From Fodinicurvata sp. EGI_FJ10296 (lineage in GTDB: Bacteria; Pseudomonadota; Alphaproteobacteria; DSM-16000; Inquilinaceae): 64,000 nt of DNA. The number at the start of each line of letters is the position of its first letter. The stretch's first letter is position 1. The stretch is taken from assembly GCF_040712075.1 (NCBI RefSeq), contig NZ_JBFCVL010000006.1:186001-250000 (forward strand), read 5' to 3'. Below the pieces are notes generated by a model. The model had not been told where the DNA came from and made no database searches. It saw only the letters and a list, made by a program, of their open reading frames with translations. Shown in pieces: positions 1-7,925 of this stretch. A program made the position numbers and the translations under genes.

Positions 1-886
1 CGCCCATCAGAGGCAACTCGATGGCGACGGCGGGTCGGCCGTCATAGGTCACCGAAAGGCTGAGGCCATCGCCCCTGGGCGTCAGATCGGCGAGCCGCAG
101 CGCCGCGGCGGCGCGGCCATAGTCGATGACCCGGCGACCGGCGCGTGCGCAGGCGTCGGCAAGAATACCGAATTCCGGAACATCGGCGTTCAGGACCGCC
201 GTTCCCTCGGGCAGCAGGACGTCGGTGAACAACCGCATCTTGGCCGCGAGATACGCCTCCATTGTCCCGTGATAGTCGAGATGATCGTGGCTGAGGTTGG
301 TGAAGGCCGCCGCAGTCACCCGCAGACCGTCGAGCCTGTACTGATCAAGGCCGTGGCTGGAGGCTTCCAGCGCCAGATGCGTGATGCCGTCGTCGGCCAG
401 TTCAGCCAGATCGGCATGAAGCGCGACCGGATCCGGCGTCGTCATGGCGCCGGCGACGGTCCGGCCGTCGCGGACCAGCCCGAGCGTTCCCAGCGACGCG
501 CTGCGGTGGCCAAGCGTTTCCCATATCTGCCGCGTGAAGCTGGCGACCGACGTCTTGCCGTTGGTGCCGGTCACGGCGGCGATGGTGGCCGGCTGGCGAT
601 TGTAGAACGCAGCGGCCATGAGCGCGAATCGGCGGCGCGGCGCCGGATCCTCGATCGTCGTGACAGTGGCGAGTCTTGCCTCGATATCCGGGGCAAGGGT
701 GCTGCCTTCGGGCAGAAGAATAGCGCTGGCGCCGTTTGTCAGCGCATCGCCGATAAAGGCGCGGCCATCCGCCCGGCTCCCGGGCAGGGCGGCGAACAGG
801 AAACCGGGACGCACGAGACGGCTGTCGGCGGTCAACCCCGAAAGGCCCGCCGGCAGTCCGCCGTCCGCTTCCCTGTTTGCTGTCAT
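1..886 (-). CDS. murE: UDP-N-acetylmuramoyl-tripeptide synthetase MurE (3' part outside window)
   Basis: MurE is the cytoplasmic ligase that adds the third amino acid, meso-diaminopimelate in proteobacteria, to UDP-MurNAc-L-Ala-D-Glu during peptidoglycan precursor synthesis. Reading leftwards from an ATG at 886, 295 residues are visible. They include the Mur ligase P-loop GTNGKTS (residues 107-113), a TTPDP motif, and the LSHDHLDYHGTMEAY stretch typical of MurE. GGAG lies about 8 bases before the ATG. The C-terminal catalytic part runs off the left edge, so this is an edge truncation and not a broken gene. It follows ftsI by 35 bases, the normal dcw order ftsI-murE. The dapD and dapE genes for its diaminopimelate substrate are about 20 kb away in this window. 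Confidence 0.95.
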   Translation of the reverse strand, partial: MTANREADGGLPAGLSGLTADSRLVRPGFLFAALPGSRADGRAFIGDALTNGASAILLPEGSTLAPDIEARLATVTTIEDPAPRRRFALMAAAFYNRQPATIAAVTGTNGKTSVASFTRQIWETLGHRSASLGTLGLVRDGRTVAGAMTTPDPVALHADLAELADDGITHLALEASSHGLDQYRLDGLRVTAAAFTNLSHDHLDYHGTMEAYLAAKMRLFTDVLLPEGTAVLNADVPEFGILADACARAGRRVIDYGRAAAALRLADLTPRGDGLSLSVTYDGRPAVAIELPLMG

Positions 887-921
887 AGCCGTATCTCCTG
901 CCATCCGGATCGCATCCCGCA

Positions 922-2676
922 TCAGTTGGTGAAAGCCGCCAGTTGACCCTCGGCCTGCTCTTCGAGGTTCGGTGCGTTGTCCAGTTCCAGCGCGTTCAGT
1001 ATCGCCGGGTCCTCGGGGTCTTCCGGCCGCAGGCCCACCATGGGCCCCATTTGGGCGACAATGCGGCCGACCAGCGGAGCCGCCGTCCAGCCGCCGGTCG
1101 CATAGCCATAGGTGCGCTCCAGTCCCTGCGGCTCGTCGAGCATGGCAAAGACGACGTAGCGCGGGTCGTGCATCGGAAAGGCCGAGACGAACGACGACAG
1201 CCGTGCGTTCGCCGAGTATCCGCCGCCGCCTGTCTTCTGTGCGGTGCCGGTCTTGCCGCCGACGAAATAGCCGGGGACATCGGCATTGCCGCCGGTGCCA
1301 TCGGCGACCACCAGCCGCAGCAGACGGCGCATCTGTTCCGATGTCCGCTGCGACAGAACACGTTCGCCCTCCGGGTAGTCCTCGGGGTCGCGTCGGATCA
1401 GCGTCGGCTCGACCATGATGCCGTCATTGACGACTGCGGCGACGGCCGTGGCCAGTTGCAGCGGGCTGACGGAAATGCCGTGCCCGAACGAGATGGTCAT
1501 CATGTTGACGTCGCGCCAGCGGCTCGGCGCAATCGGTGAGCCGACTTCCGGCAGATCGAAGCGTGGCGTCGTCGTCAGGCCGAGCCGGTGCAGGAACTCC
1601 TGCTGATAGGCGCTGCCGACATCCATGGCCATGCGGGCCGAGCCGATATTCGAGGAAAAGGTGAAAACCTCCGGCGTGGTCAGCCAGCGATCCTCACCAT
1701 GAAAATCGTTGATCGTGAAACGGCCGATGCGGATCGGATCGGACGCATCGTAGCCGCTGGTCATGGTCGCGACGCCGGATTCCAGTGCCATGGCGGTGTT
1801 AAAGATCTTGAACGTCGACCCCATCTCGTAGACGCCCAGAGTATTGCGGTTGAAAATCTGTTCGTCGGTCGCGTTGCCCCGGTCGTGGGGGTCGAAATCG
1901 GGCAGCGACACCATCGACACGATTTCGCCGGACCGGATGTCCATGACCATTGCCGCACCCCCGATGGCGCGGAAATCCTCGATGCTGGCGTGCAATTCGT
2001 CGCGCACCATGGATTGAATGCGCAGATCGAGGCTGAGCTCCAGTGGCGCGACGCCGGAAGCCAGCAGGTCGTCGAAATGCTGCTCGACACCGGCGATGCC
2101 GACATTGTCCAGATTGGTATAGCCAAGAACATGGCTGACGACGTTGCCCACCGGATAGAGGCGGCGTTCTTCGCGGTCGAAGGCGACGCCGGGAATGCCC
2201 AGCCGGTTAATGGCCTCGTGCTGGGCCGGCGTCAGGCCCCGTTTGATCCAGATAAAGCGCCGATCGCTTGAAAGTTGTTCGACCAGCCGGTCGCGATTCA
2301 GTTCCGGGAGCACGCTTGCGAGCCGTTCGGCGGCTTCGACGGGGTCGATGACCATCAGTGGATCGGCAAAGACGGAGGCGATCGGCAGGCTCGTCGCCAG
2401 AACGTTGCCGTTGCGGTCGAGAATATCGGAGCGGCCGCCAAGGGACCCGGCCACACCCGCCAGATTTGCCACGCGCGCGGGACTGTCCGCGCGCAGGACC
2501 GTCACGTCGACGAGCCGCAGGCCGATGGCCAGAAAGCCGAGTGTGAATACCAGAGCGGTGACGACCAGACGCATGCGCGCGACATCGATTGCCGCCGACA
2601 GGCTCGTGCTGTCGGCCTGCGGCATGGATCGGCGTCGTCGGATCGGAAGATCGTCGGTTGCGTGAACGGCTGTCAT
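922..2676 (-). CDS. ftsI: Peptidoglycan D,D-transpeptidase FtsI (PBP3)
   Basis: FtsI is the septal class B penicillin-binding protein that crosslinks peptidoglycan at the division site with FtsW. The 584-residue protein has a short basic cytoplasmic N-terminus, one membrane anchor near residues 35-55, a PBP dimer domain, and a transpeptidase domain with all three active-site motifs: STFK (catalytic Ser, around residue 285), SSN (around 345) and KTGTAQK (around 475). Length is normal for the family. Its start overlaps the stop of the FtsL-like gene by ATGA (2673-2676), which indicates translational coupling. It sits in the dcw cluster between ftsL and murE. The C-terminal tail is acidic. Confidence 0.96.
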   Translation of the reverse strand: MTAVHATDDLPIRRRRSMPQADSTSLSAAIDVARMRLVVTALVFTLGFLAIGLRLVDVTVLRADSPARVANLAGVAGSLGGRSDILDRNGNVLATSLPIASVFADPLMVIDPVEAAERLASVLPELNRDRLVEQLSSDRRFIWIKRGLTPAQHEAINRLGIPGVAFDREERRLYPVGNVVSHVLGYTNLDNVGIAGVEQHFDDLLASGVAPLELSLDLRIQSMVRDELHASIEDFRAIGGAAMVMDIRSGEIVSMVSLPDFDPHDRGNATDEQIFNRNTLGVYEMGSTFKIFNTAMALESGVATMTSGYDASDPIRIGRFTINDFHGEDRWLTTPEVFTFSSNIGSARMAMDVGSAYQQEFLHRLGLTTTPRFDLPEVGSPIAPSRWRDVNMMTISFGHGISVSPLQLATAVAAVVNDGIMVEPTLIRRDPEDYPEGERVLSQRTSEQMRRLLRLVVADGTGGNADVPGYFVGGKTGTAQKTGGGGYSANARLSSFVSAFPMHDPRYVVFAMLDEPQGLERTYGYATGGWTAAPLVGRIVAQMGPMVGLRPEDPEDPAILNALELDNAPNLEEQAEGQLAAFTN

Positions 2677-3101
2677 GGCGCGCGCTCGTCTTCTTCCGAG
2701 CGTGCCAGCAAAAGGCCGATCGGATCGTCGGGACCTGCCTGGGCAATCGGGGGCGCCGGGGAATTCGGCCGGTCCGGTTTCGCCGCGGGCACCGGCAGGG
2801 TGTCGAAGACCTCCGGCCCCTTAAGCGGTTCGGGAATCTCCGCGAACGATGCGATCATCTGGTCGCCTTCGGACGGTCTCAGCGCGCTGTAGTTTTCCGC
2901 CAGCGCCCGCAGTCTGCCTGGCCGGTTGAGATAGGCCCATTCCGCGCGCAGGACCCGGATCGCTTCCTGCTCGCGGGCGATCTGCTGGTTCAGCCCGTTC
3001 AGCCGGCTTTCCAGAGTCGACACCTCGTGGCTCGTTTTGAACACCATGCCGGCGGCCATCGCGACGGCAACCGTTATGACGACATTGGATGCGCGGATCA
3101 T
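2673..3101 (-). CDS. ftsL: FtsL-like cell division protein
   Basis: A 142-residue protein with one N-terminal transmembrane helix (about residues 4-22), then a heptad-like coiled coil (LESRLNGLNQQIAREQEAI) and a conserved-looking RAEWAYLNRPGRL block, followed by a proline-rich tail. This is the architecture of FtsL, the bitopic divisome protein that works with FtsB and FtsQ to activate FtsWI. FtsL sequences diverge strongly, so the call rests on topology and position between rsmH and ftsI. I chose the ATG at 3101 because it overlaps the rsmH stop as ATGA. An in-frame start at 3131 would lie inside rsmH and add ten residues ahead of the helix. The tail of about 70 residues after the coiled coil is longer than in E. 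coli FtsL. Confidence 0.85.
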   Translation of the reverse strand: MIRASNVVITVAVAMAAGMVFKTSHEVSTLESRLNGLNQQIAREQEAIRVLRAEWAYLNRPGRLRALAENYSALRPSEGDQMIASFAEIPEPLKGPEVFDTLPVPAAKPDRPNSPAPPIAQAGPDDPIGLLLARSEEDERAP

Positions 3102-4099
3102 GCGGCTTCTCCCGAATGACTGTCCGACCATGCCGGCGCCGACGTTCTGAGAGCGGCGCGCATCCGGGCCGAACGCGCGCGCGGGTTGGATTTCTGCTCG
3201 GCTTCCGAGGGGATGAGCGCCTTTCGAGTGATCAGTTCGAAGGTGGGGGCTTTCGTTTCAAAAGCATCGCTGGCGGCCGGCATATGGCGTGAGCCGCCCG
3301 CCCGACGCCCGGACCGGTCGGCCAGGAAATGTTTGACCCGGCGGTCTTCCAGGCTGTGAAAGGAAACGACGGCCAGACGTCCGCCCGGCCGCAACAGTTT
3401 CTCCGCCGCGACCAGGCCGCGGTCGAGTTCGCCCAGCTCGTCGTTCACCTGAAGGCGCAAGGCCTGAAAGGTTCGTGTGGCCGGATCGATGCCGTCGCGG
3501 GCGCGCCGGACCACCGATCGGATGACGTTGCCAAGATCGGCGGTCGTGCTGAACGGCGTTTCGCGGCGGCGCTCGACGATGGTTCGCGCGACGCGCCGCG
3601 CGTGCCGCTCCTCACCCAGATCGCGGATGATCGCCGCCAGATCGGCTTCGTCGAGCGTGTTCACCAGGTCGGCCGCCGTCGGACCAGTCGTACCCATACG
3701 CATGTCGAGCGGACCGTCGTAGCGGAACGAAAAACCGCGCCGGGCGTCGTCGAGCTGCGGGGACGAAACCCCCAGATCCATGGCGATGGCATCCACCGGC
3801 CCCCCGACGACGCTGTCGATGACGCTCGCCAGGTCGCCGAAGCAGGCCTGGATCGGCGTCAGGCGGCCGGCAAGGGACTCGGCCGCCGTCCGGGCGTGGG
3901 CGATGGCCTCGGGATCGCGATCGACCGCGATCACCCGGCAATCGGCGGCCTGCAGAAATCGGGTAGTGTAACCGCCGCGCCCATAGGTCGCGTCGACCAC
4001 GACCGTGCCGGGCTGAAGGTCAAGCGCCGCCAATACCTGATCGATCATGACCGGAGTATGAGGCGGGCGGGCGTTTTCCAGTTGGCTGGTGTCGGTCAT
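3098..4099 (-). CDS. rsmH: 16S rRNA (cytosine(1402)-N(4))-methyltransferase RsmH
   Basis: RsmH (MraW) methylates N4 of C1402 in 16S rRNA using S-adenosylmethionine and helps shape the ribosomal P site. The 333-residue protein begins with HTPVMIDQVLAAL, then has the family SAM motif DATYGRGGYT, the acidic DRDPEAI strand, AMDLGVSSPQLD, and SFHSLEDRRVKHF near the C-terminus, all RsmH signatures. It overlaps mraZ upstream and ftsL downstream by ATGA at both ends, so the first three genes of the cluster look translationally coupled. The lysine/arginine-rich C-terminus (NPRARSARMRAALR) matches the usual rRNA-contacting end. Confidence 0.97.
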   Translation of the reverse strand: MTDTSQLENARPPHTPVMIDQVLAALDLQPGTVVVDATYGRGGYTTRFLQAADCRVIAVDRDPEAIAHARTAAESLAGRLTPIQACFGDLASVIDSVVGGPVDAIAMDLGVSSPQLDDARRGFSFRYDGPLDMRMGTTGPTAADLVNTLDEADLAAIIRDLGEERHARRVARTIVERRRETPFSTTADLGNVIRSVVRRARDGIDPATRTFQALRLQVNDELGELDRGLVAAEKLLRPGGRLAVVSFHSLEDRRVKHFLADRSGRRAGGSRHMPAASDAFETKAPTFELITRKALIPSEAEQKSNPRARSARMRAALRTSAPAWSDSHSGEAA

Positions 4100-4581
4100 T
4101 CCGCGACCTCCAGGCGTCTTGAATCGCCCGATCCGGAGCGCGGTGCCTTGGGAAGGGTGCGCCGCGCCCGGCGCTCGGTCCGTTCGGCCCGGCGCGCGCC
4201 GTGGCGGCCCGGCTCCCAGATCTCGAAATGACTGCCCTTGCCGACGAACACGACTTCGGCATCGATTTCGGCAAGTTCTTTAAGGTCGGCTGGAATTACT
4301 ATTCTGCCCTCGGTGTCGAAGCGAACGGCGATGCTTTCGGCGAAATACTCTTCTTCAAGGTCGTCACGCTCTTCCGAGCCGATATCGAGTTCGTCGATCC
4401 GGCGTTCGACTTCAGCCATGAAAGCCTCGGTCAGGCAATCGATGCAGCCTTCGACTTCGTTTGGCTTCAGGTAGATGATCGGCGCCCCGGACGTCTCCAC
4501 GATCGAACGAAAGGAGGCGGGCACGCTGGTCCGTCCTTTCTTGTCGATCTTGTTGAGGTGACGTGCCGTGAAGCGCCGCAT
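4096..4581 (-). CDS. mraZ: Division/cell-wall cluster transcriptional repressor MraZ
   Basis: MraZ is the AbrB-fold regulator encoded first in the dcw cluster. It binds repeated TGGG-type boxes upstream of its own gene. The 161-residue protein contains the two MraZ half-repeats: LNKIDKKGRTSVPASFR near residue 10 and FDTEGRIVIPADL near residue 90. Between them is an acidic segment including EERDDLEEEYF. AGGA lies 5 bases before the ATG. The C-terminal tail is arginine-rich (HGARRAERTERRARR), longer and more basic than in short MraZ proteins. Its upstream region holds arrays of TGGG repeats at 10-base spacing, the expected autoregulatory operator. Confidence 0.95.
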   Translation of the reverse strand: MRRFTARHLNKIDKKGRTSVPASFRSIVETSGAPIIYLKPNEVEGCIDCLTEAFMAEVERRIDELDIGSEERDDLEEEYFAESIAVRFDTEGRIVIPADLKELAEIDAEVVFVGKGSHFEIWEPGRHGARRAERTERRARRTLPKAPRSGSGDSRRLEVAE

Positions 4582-4720
4582 CGAATTCCTATCGCGTTAG
4601 CTCCAGATGCTTTGATTACTAAGCAACTACTGCGAGCATAAATATCCCCATCCCCGATCCTGTGTAGAAGGCGGCCGCTCCTGAAGCCGGCCAGAACGAA
4701 CCGGCCCCAGCGATCACGCT

Positions 4721-4754
4721 TGGGACAATATGGGATATCATGGGCGTTCGTGGG
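4721..4754 (+). promoter_or_regulatory. MraZ operator array A (four TGGG boxes, 10-base period)
   Basis: TGGG occurs at 4721, 4731, 4741 and 4751, exactly one DNA turn apart, on the strand opposite mraZ. MraZ is known to bind TGGG-type direct repeats separated by short spacers upstream of mraZ. The array covers the spacer and -10 area of a possible mraZ promoter, consistent with repression by occlusion. From memory, the E. coli boxes read on the sense strand, so the reverse orientation here is worth noting. Confidence 0.75.
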
Positions 4755-4761
4755 GCGTCAA
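4733..4761 (-). promoter_or_regulatory. Candidate mraZ/dcw promoter
   Basis: On the minus strand TTGACG (4761-4756) is followed, 16-17 bases on, by GATATC/ATATCC (about 4739-4733). The -35 is strong and the -10 weak. It overlaps the MraZ box array and would give a leader of about 145 bases before the mraZ ATG. Judged by eye only. Confidence 0.35.
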
Positions 4762-4777
4762 TTGGAATGGCCAATAA

Positions 4778-4849
4778 AGGTTTACAGATGTTAAGAAATT
4801 TACTTTCTTTAACATAAATCGGCCGTACCACCTTAGTGCCTGTAAACCT
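4778..4849. repeat. Nested inverted repeat upstream of mraZ
   Basis: AGGTTTACAG (4778-4787) and CTGTAAACCT (4840-4849) form a perfect 10-base inverted repeat. Inside it, TGTTAAGAAA (4789-4798) faces TTTCTTTAACA (4804-4814), a second near-perfect dyad with a 5-base loop. The segment is AT-rich in an otherwise GC-rich region. It may be a regulator site or a DNA/RNA structure; I cannot assign a protein. Confidence 0.5.
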
Positions 4850-4883
4850 GCGCTTTTTCCGCTTCACTGTCCAGAGAGCGACT

Positions 4884-4915
4884 GAACGAACTTTGACTTT
4901 GTTCGTTTAATGTTC
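4884..4915. promoter_or_regulatory. LexA-like half-sites (GTTC-N7-GTTC)
   Basis: GTTC at 4901-4904 and 4912-4915 are separated by exactly seven bases, the alphaproteobacterial LexA box spacing. Two further inverted half-sites, GAACGAAC, sit at 4884-4891, and AACGAAC (4885-4891) mirrors GTTCGTT (4901-4907). The motif is short enough to occur about twice by chance in 64 kb, so only its position in the mraZ control region makes it notable. Confidence 0.4.
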
Positions 4916-4938
4916 TCATCTCGGAAAATCCCATGGCT

Positions 4939-4994
4939 TGGGAAATTATGGGTAGGGCGGTAGTACCGGCGGGTGGGATTTGGGATATCATGGG
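4939..4994 (+). promoter_or_regulatory. Second TGGG box cluster (MraZ-type)
   Basis: TGGG occurs at 4939 and 4949 (10 bases apart) and at 4974, 4981 and 4991 (the last two again 10 apart). The 14-mer TGGGATATCATGGG at 4981-4994 is identical to that at 4731-4744 in array A. This suggests a second MraZ binding site about 250 bases upstream of the first. The rest of 4582-5138 holds no convincing gene. Confidence 0.5.
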
Positions 4995-5103
4995 ATCGCC
5001 GAACCGGCGGCAGGCTCCGCCGTCCACGGTTCGGGAGACGAAAACGCGGCGTTGGGCCGGACAACGCTGTCGCTGTTCGAGTCGCCTGCCGCGATCATTG
5101 TGC

Positions 5104-5133
5104 TGCGCGTTCCACGCGCACGGCGATTCGCCG
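5104..5133 (-). terminator. Two adjacent hairpins after the ABC importer operon
   Basis: TGCGCGT-TCC-ACGCGCA (5104-5120) and CGGCG-ATT-CGCCG (5121-5133) lie directly downstream of the stop of the ABC ATPase gene at 5139. No T-run follows on the minus strand, so an intrinsic terminator is only possible. Confidence 0.3.
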
Positions 5134-5138
5134 GCAGG

Positions 5139-6215
5139 CTAGTCGACGACCCGGATCGCGTCCTGCATCCAGGACAGATGGCCCGGCCCCGGCGATGGCG
5201 GGGAGGTTCGGGTATCGGCGGGGCTCAGGATCTTCACTTCCGGTCCATTGCCCTCGGACCCCAGCCGGGTGATATAGCGGGTCTTCCCGCCCAGGAACAC
5301 GGCTGTCTCCAGTACCGCCGGAGCGGCCACCATGCCGTCGACAGGACCCTCGGCGCTGAAGGTGGCGCTTTCCTGACGCAACGCGATGTGCCGCCGTCCG
5401 GTGCGGCCGTCCGGCGGCGCGTCGATGGCGACCTCCAGTGTCGGCGTGATGCGTGCGGTCCAGCCTTCAGGCGATTGCTGGATCTCCGCTTCGATCAGGT
5501 TGGCGGCGCCGATGAAATCGGCGGCAAAAGCGCTGCCGGGGGCGGCGTAAAGATCGCGTGGCGCGCCACTCTGCTCTATTCTTCCGGCCTGCATCAGAAC
5601 GACCAGATCCGACAGCGACAATGCCTCTTCCTGATCGTGGGTCACGAAGATGGTGGTGAAGCCCAGGGTCTTGTGCAGCTGGATCAGTTCGATCTGCATG
5701 TCTTCGCGCAGCCGGGCATCGAGATTCGACAGCGGTTCATCCAGCAACAGGACCCGGGGCCGGGCGACGATCGCCCGCGCCAGCGCCACCCGCTGCTGCT
5801 GGCCACCGGAGAGCTGACGGGGCCGCCGGTCGGCCAGATGGTCCAGCTTGACCATTTCCAGAGCCTCGCGGGCGCGCTCGTACTGGGCCGCCTTGGCATC
5901 ATTGCCGCGCATGCGCAGTGGAAAGCGGACATTCTCAAGTACCGACATGTGAGGTAGCAGAGCATAGGACTGGAACATCATCGCCAGATCGCGATGTTCC
6001 GGCGCCAGCCCGGTGACCGGCGTGCCGTCGATGATCACGTCACCGCTGGTGGCGGTCTCCAGCCCGGCGATGATGCGAAGCAGGGTGGTCTTGCCGCAAC
6101 CGCTCGGCCCCAGCAACGACACGAACGCCCCGTCGGGTATGTCCAGCGTCACCTGATTCAGGGCCTGGAACGTGCCGAAACTCTTGTCGATCGAATTGAT
6201 CTGTACGCTTGCCAT
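5139..6215 (-). CDS. ABC transporter ATP-binding protein (PotA/FbpC-like)
   Basis: This is the cytoplasmic ATPase of a binding-protein-dependent importer. The 358-residue protein has Walker A GPSGCGKTT (about residues 37-45), a Q-loop in MMFQSYALLPHMSV, the signature LSGGQQQR, Walker B VLLLDEP, the H-loop in VTHDQEEA, and a C-terminal TOBE-type regulatory region of about 120 residues. This is the PotA group that energises uptake of polyamines and related compounds. It follows its permease gene by 10 bases and is the last gene of the operon solute-binding protein, permease, permease, ATPase. The substrate is not known; the binding protein is of the PotD type. It is unlikely to be an exporter because of the TOBE region and neighbours. 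Confidence 0.9.
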   Translation of the reverse strand: MASVQINSIDKSFGTFQALNQVTLDIPDGAFVSLLGPSGCGKTTLLRIIAGLETATSGDVIIDGTPVTGLAPEHRDLAMMFQSYALLPHMSVLENVRFPLRMRGNDAKAAQYERAREALEMVKLDHLADRRPRQLSGGQQQRVALARAIVARPRVLLLDEPLSNLDARLREDMQIELIQLHKTLGFTTIFVTHDQEEALSLSDLVVLMQAGRIEQSGAPRDLYAAPGSAFAADFIGAANLIEAEIQQSPEGWTARITPTLEVAIDAPPDGRTGRRHIALRQESATFSAEGPVDGMVAAPAVLETAVFLGGKTRYITRLGSEGNGPEVKILSPADTRTSPPSPGPGHLSWMQDAIRVVD

Positions 6216-6225
6216 TAAGTCGGGC

Positions 6226-7026
6226 CTATCCGGTTACGCGGCCGAGTCCGAGCAGCCGGTCGATGATCACGATCAGGACCACCGTCATGGCGATCATGAC
6301 CGTGGAAACGGCGGCGACGGACGGATCCGGGCTGAATTCGAGTTCGGCATAGATCTTCAGCGGCAGGGTCTGAAGCTCCGGCGTGCGCAGAAAGAGCGCG
6401 ATCACGGCCTCGTCGAAGGAAATGTTGAAGGCGAAAAAGGCGCCGGCGGCCATGCCGCCATAGCATTGGGGCAGAATGCCGTGCCAATAGCGCTGCCACC
6501 AGTTGGCGCCCATGGTGCGGACCGCTTCCTCGACCGCCGGGTCGCTGTCTTCGAGCACGGCAATGACCGTGCGGATGACATAGGGCAGTGTGATCACCGT
6601 ATGGCCAAGCCATAGCGCCGTCAGTGACGGACCGTCGGCATACAGGGAAAAGAAGATCAGGATGCCAATGCCGAAGATGATCGTCGGCAGGATCAGCGGC
6701 GACAGGAACAGCCCTGCAACGATCTGGGATCCAGGCAGGCGGTGCCGGGTCAGGGCGATGGCCACCGGCGTGCCGATCACGGTGGCCGCCACCATGACCA
6801 GTACCGCCAGTTGCAGCGATGTCCAGGCGGCACTCAGATAGGCCGGCGACGACAGTACGGCCTGATACCAGCGCAGCGACAACCCTTGCGGCGGGAACGA
6901 CAGGAACTGCCCGGCGGTCAGCGATGCCCCGACGACCACAGCCAGTGGTGCCAGCATGAAGAACAGAATGGCCGCGCCCAGGATGACGGCGGTCGCGCGG
7001 GCGGCGAACGGTACGCGGTTAACCAT
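6226..7026 (-). CDS. ABC transporter permease (PotC-like)
   Basis: An inner-membrane permease of 266 residues with about six transmembrane helices and the EAA-type cytoplasmic loop (EEAVRTMGANWWQRYWHGILP) that docks the ATPase. It resembles PotC, the second permease of spermidine/putrescine-type importers. It overlaps the upstream permease gene by 8 bases (7019-7026), so the two are probably translationally coupled and form a heterodimer. The ATG at 7026 gives MVNRVPFAARA followed by the first hydrophobic helix, which fits the family. Confidence 0.88.
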   Translation of the reverse strand: MVNRVPFAARATAVILGAAILFFMLAPLAVVVGASLTAGQFLSFPPQGLSLRWYQAVLSSPAYLSAAWTSLQLAVLVMVAATVIGTPVAIALTRHRLPGSQIVAGLFLSPLILPTIIFGIGILIFFSLYADGPSLTALWLGHTVITLPYVIRTVIAVLEDSDPAVEEAVRTMGANWWQRYWHGILPQCYGGMAAGAFFAFNISFDEAVIALFLRTPELQTLPLKIYAELEFSPDPSVAAVSTVMIAMTVVLIVIIDRLLGLGRVTG

Positions 7027-7864
7027 TCTTCCTCCGCATCAGGGCGAGATAGGGAATGATGATGGCCATCACCAGCAGCAGCAGAAAGACGGACTGGGCC
7101 GCCGCGAAATGCCAGTCGAGCGTCGATGTCGCCTGCTGATAGATCGACCAGGCAAGCACCGGCAATCGCACGCCACCGACCAGTGACGGCGTGACGAAGG
7201 AGCTGATCGACAGCGCGAAGACGAGAAGGGAGCCGGAGACGATACCGGGGATCGACAGGGGCAGGACCACATGCCAGAGACTGCGCCAGAAACTGCAGCC
7301 CATGGTTCGGGCCGCTTCCTCGATCCGGGTGTCGATCGCTGAAATGGCGCCCAGCGTTGTGATCGCCATGAATGGCAGCAGCACCTGCACCATGGCCAGA
7401 ACGATACCGGTTTCGGTATAAAGCAGCGCGAAGTTCCGCTCGACCAGACCGGCGGCGTGCAGGATATCGGTCAGCGGCCCGCCGCGCGAAAGTACGATCA
7501 CCCACCCGAATGTCCGGATGACGACGGAGGTCATCAGCGGCAGGATGGTCATGATCAGCAGCACCAGCCTCAGCCGTGGACCGCTACGTGCGATTATGTA
7601 TGCGATCGGGAAGCCCAGCACGACGGTAATCGCGGTGATGATCACCGAGAGCCTGAGCGTGCGTTCGGTGACGCCCAGGTAATAGCCGTCGACAAAGAAG
7701 CGGGCGAAATTCGACCAGATCCCGGCATCCTCCGTCGCGGGGACAAAGGCCATCGCCAGGATCTGGAAGGCCGGAAACAGGAACCCGCCGATCAGCAGCG
7801 CCACCCCCGGCGTGATCAGCAGTATCGCTTCGCGCCGGGACTGACGGCCGGAGGTGGCGCTCAT
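7019..7864 (-). CDS. ABC transporter permease (PotB-like)
   Basis: The first of two permease subunits, 281 residues, with about six transmembrane helices and the EAA loop EEAARTMGCSFWRSLWHVVLP. It is PotB-like and partners the PotC-like protein encoded immediately downstream. The N-terminus is short and basic (SGRQSRREA) before helix one. A 61-base gap separates it from the binding-protein gene upstream. The substrate is inferred only from the binding protein. Confidence 0.88.
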   Translation of the reverse strand: MSATSGRQSRREAILLITPGVALLIGGFLFPAFQILAMAFVPATEDAGIWSNFARFFVDGYYLGVTERTLRLSVIITAITVVLGFPIAYIIARSGPRLRLVLLIMTILPLMTSVVIRTFGWVIVLSRGGPLTDILHAAGLVERNFALLYTETGIVLAMVQVLLPFMAITTLGAISAIDTRIEEAARTMGCSFWRSLWHVVLPLSIPGIVSGSLLVFALSISSFVTPSLVGGVRLPVLAWSIYQQATSTLDWHFAAAQSVFLLLLVMAIIIPYLALMRRKNG

Positions 7865-7925
7865 ATCTATCGATCGTCCTCGGTCTGTGGTGTCGGGCGG
7901 GTTACTGGCTGTATTGCTCGTCGAG

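Noticed and set aside
4619-4867. An 82-codon leftward frame between mraZ and the second TGGG cluster
   Set aside because: It spans the MraZ boxes and the nested dyad, has no ribosome site and no recognisable sequence; the region reads as regulatory.
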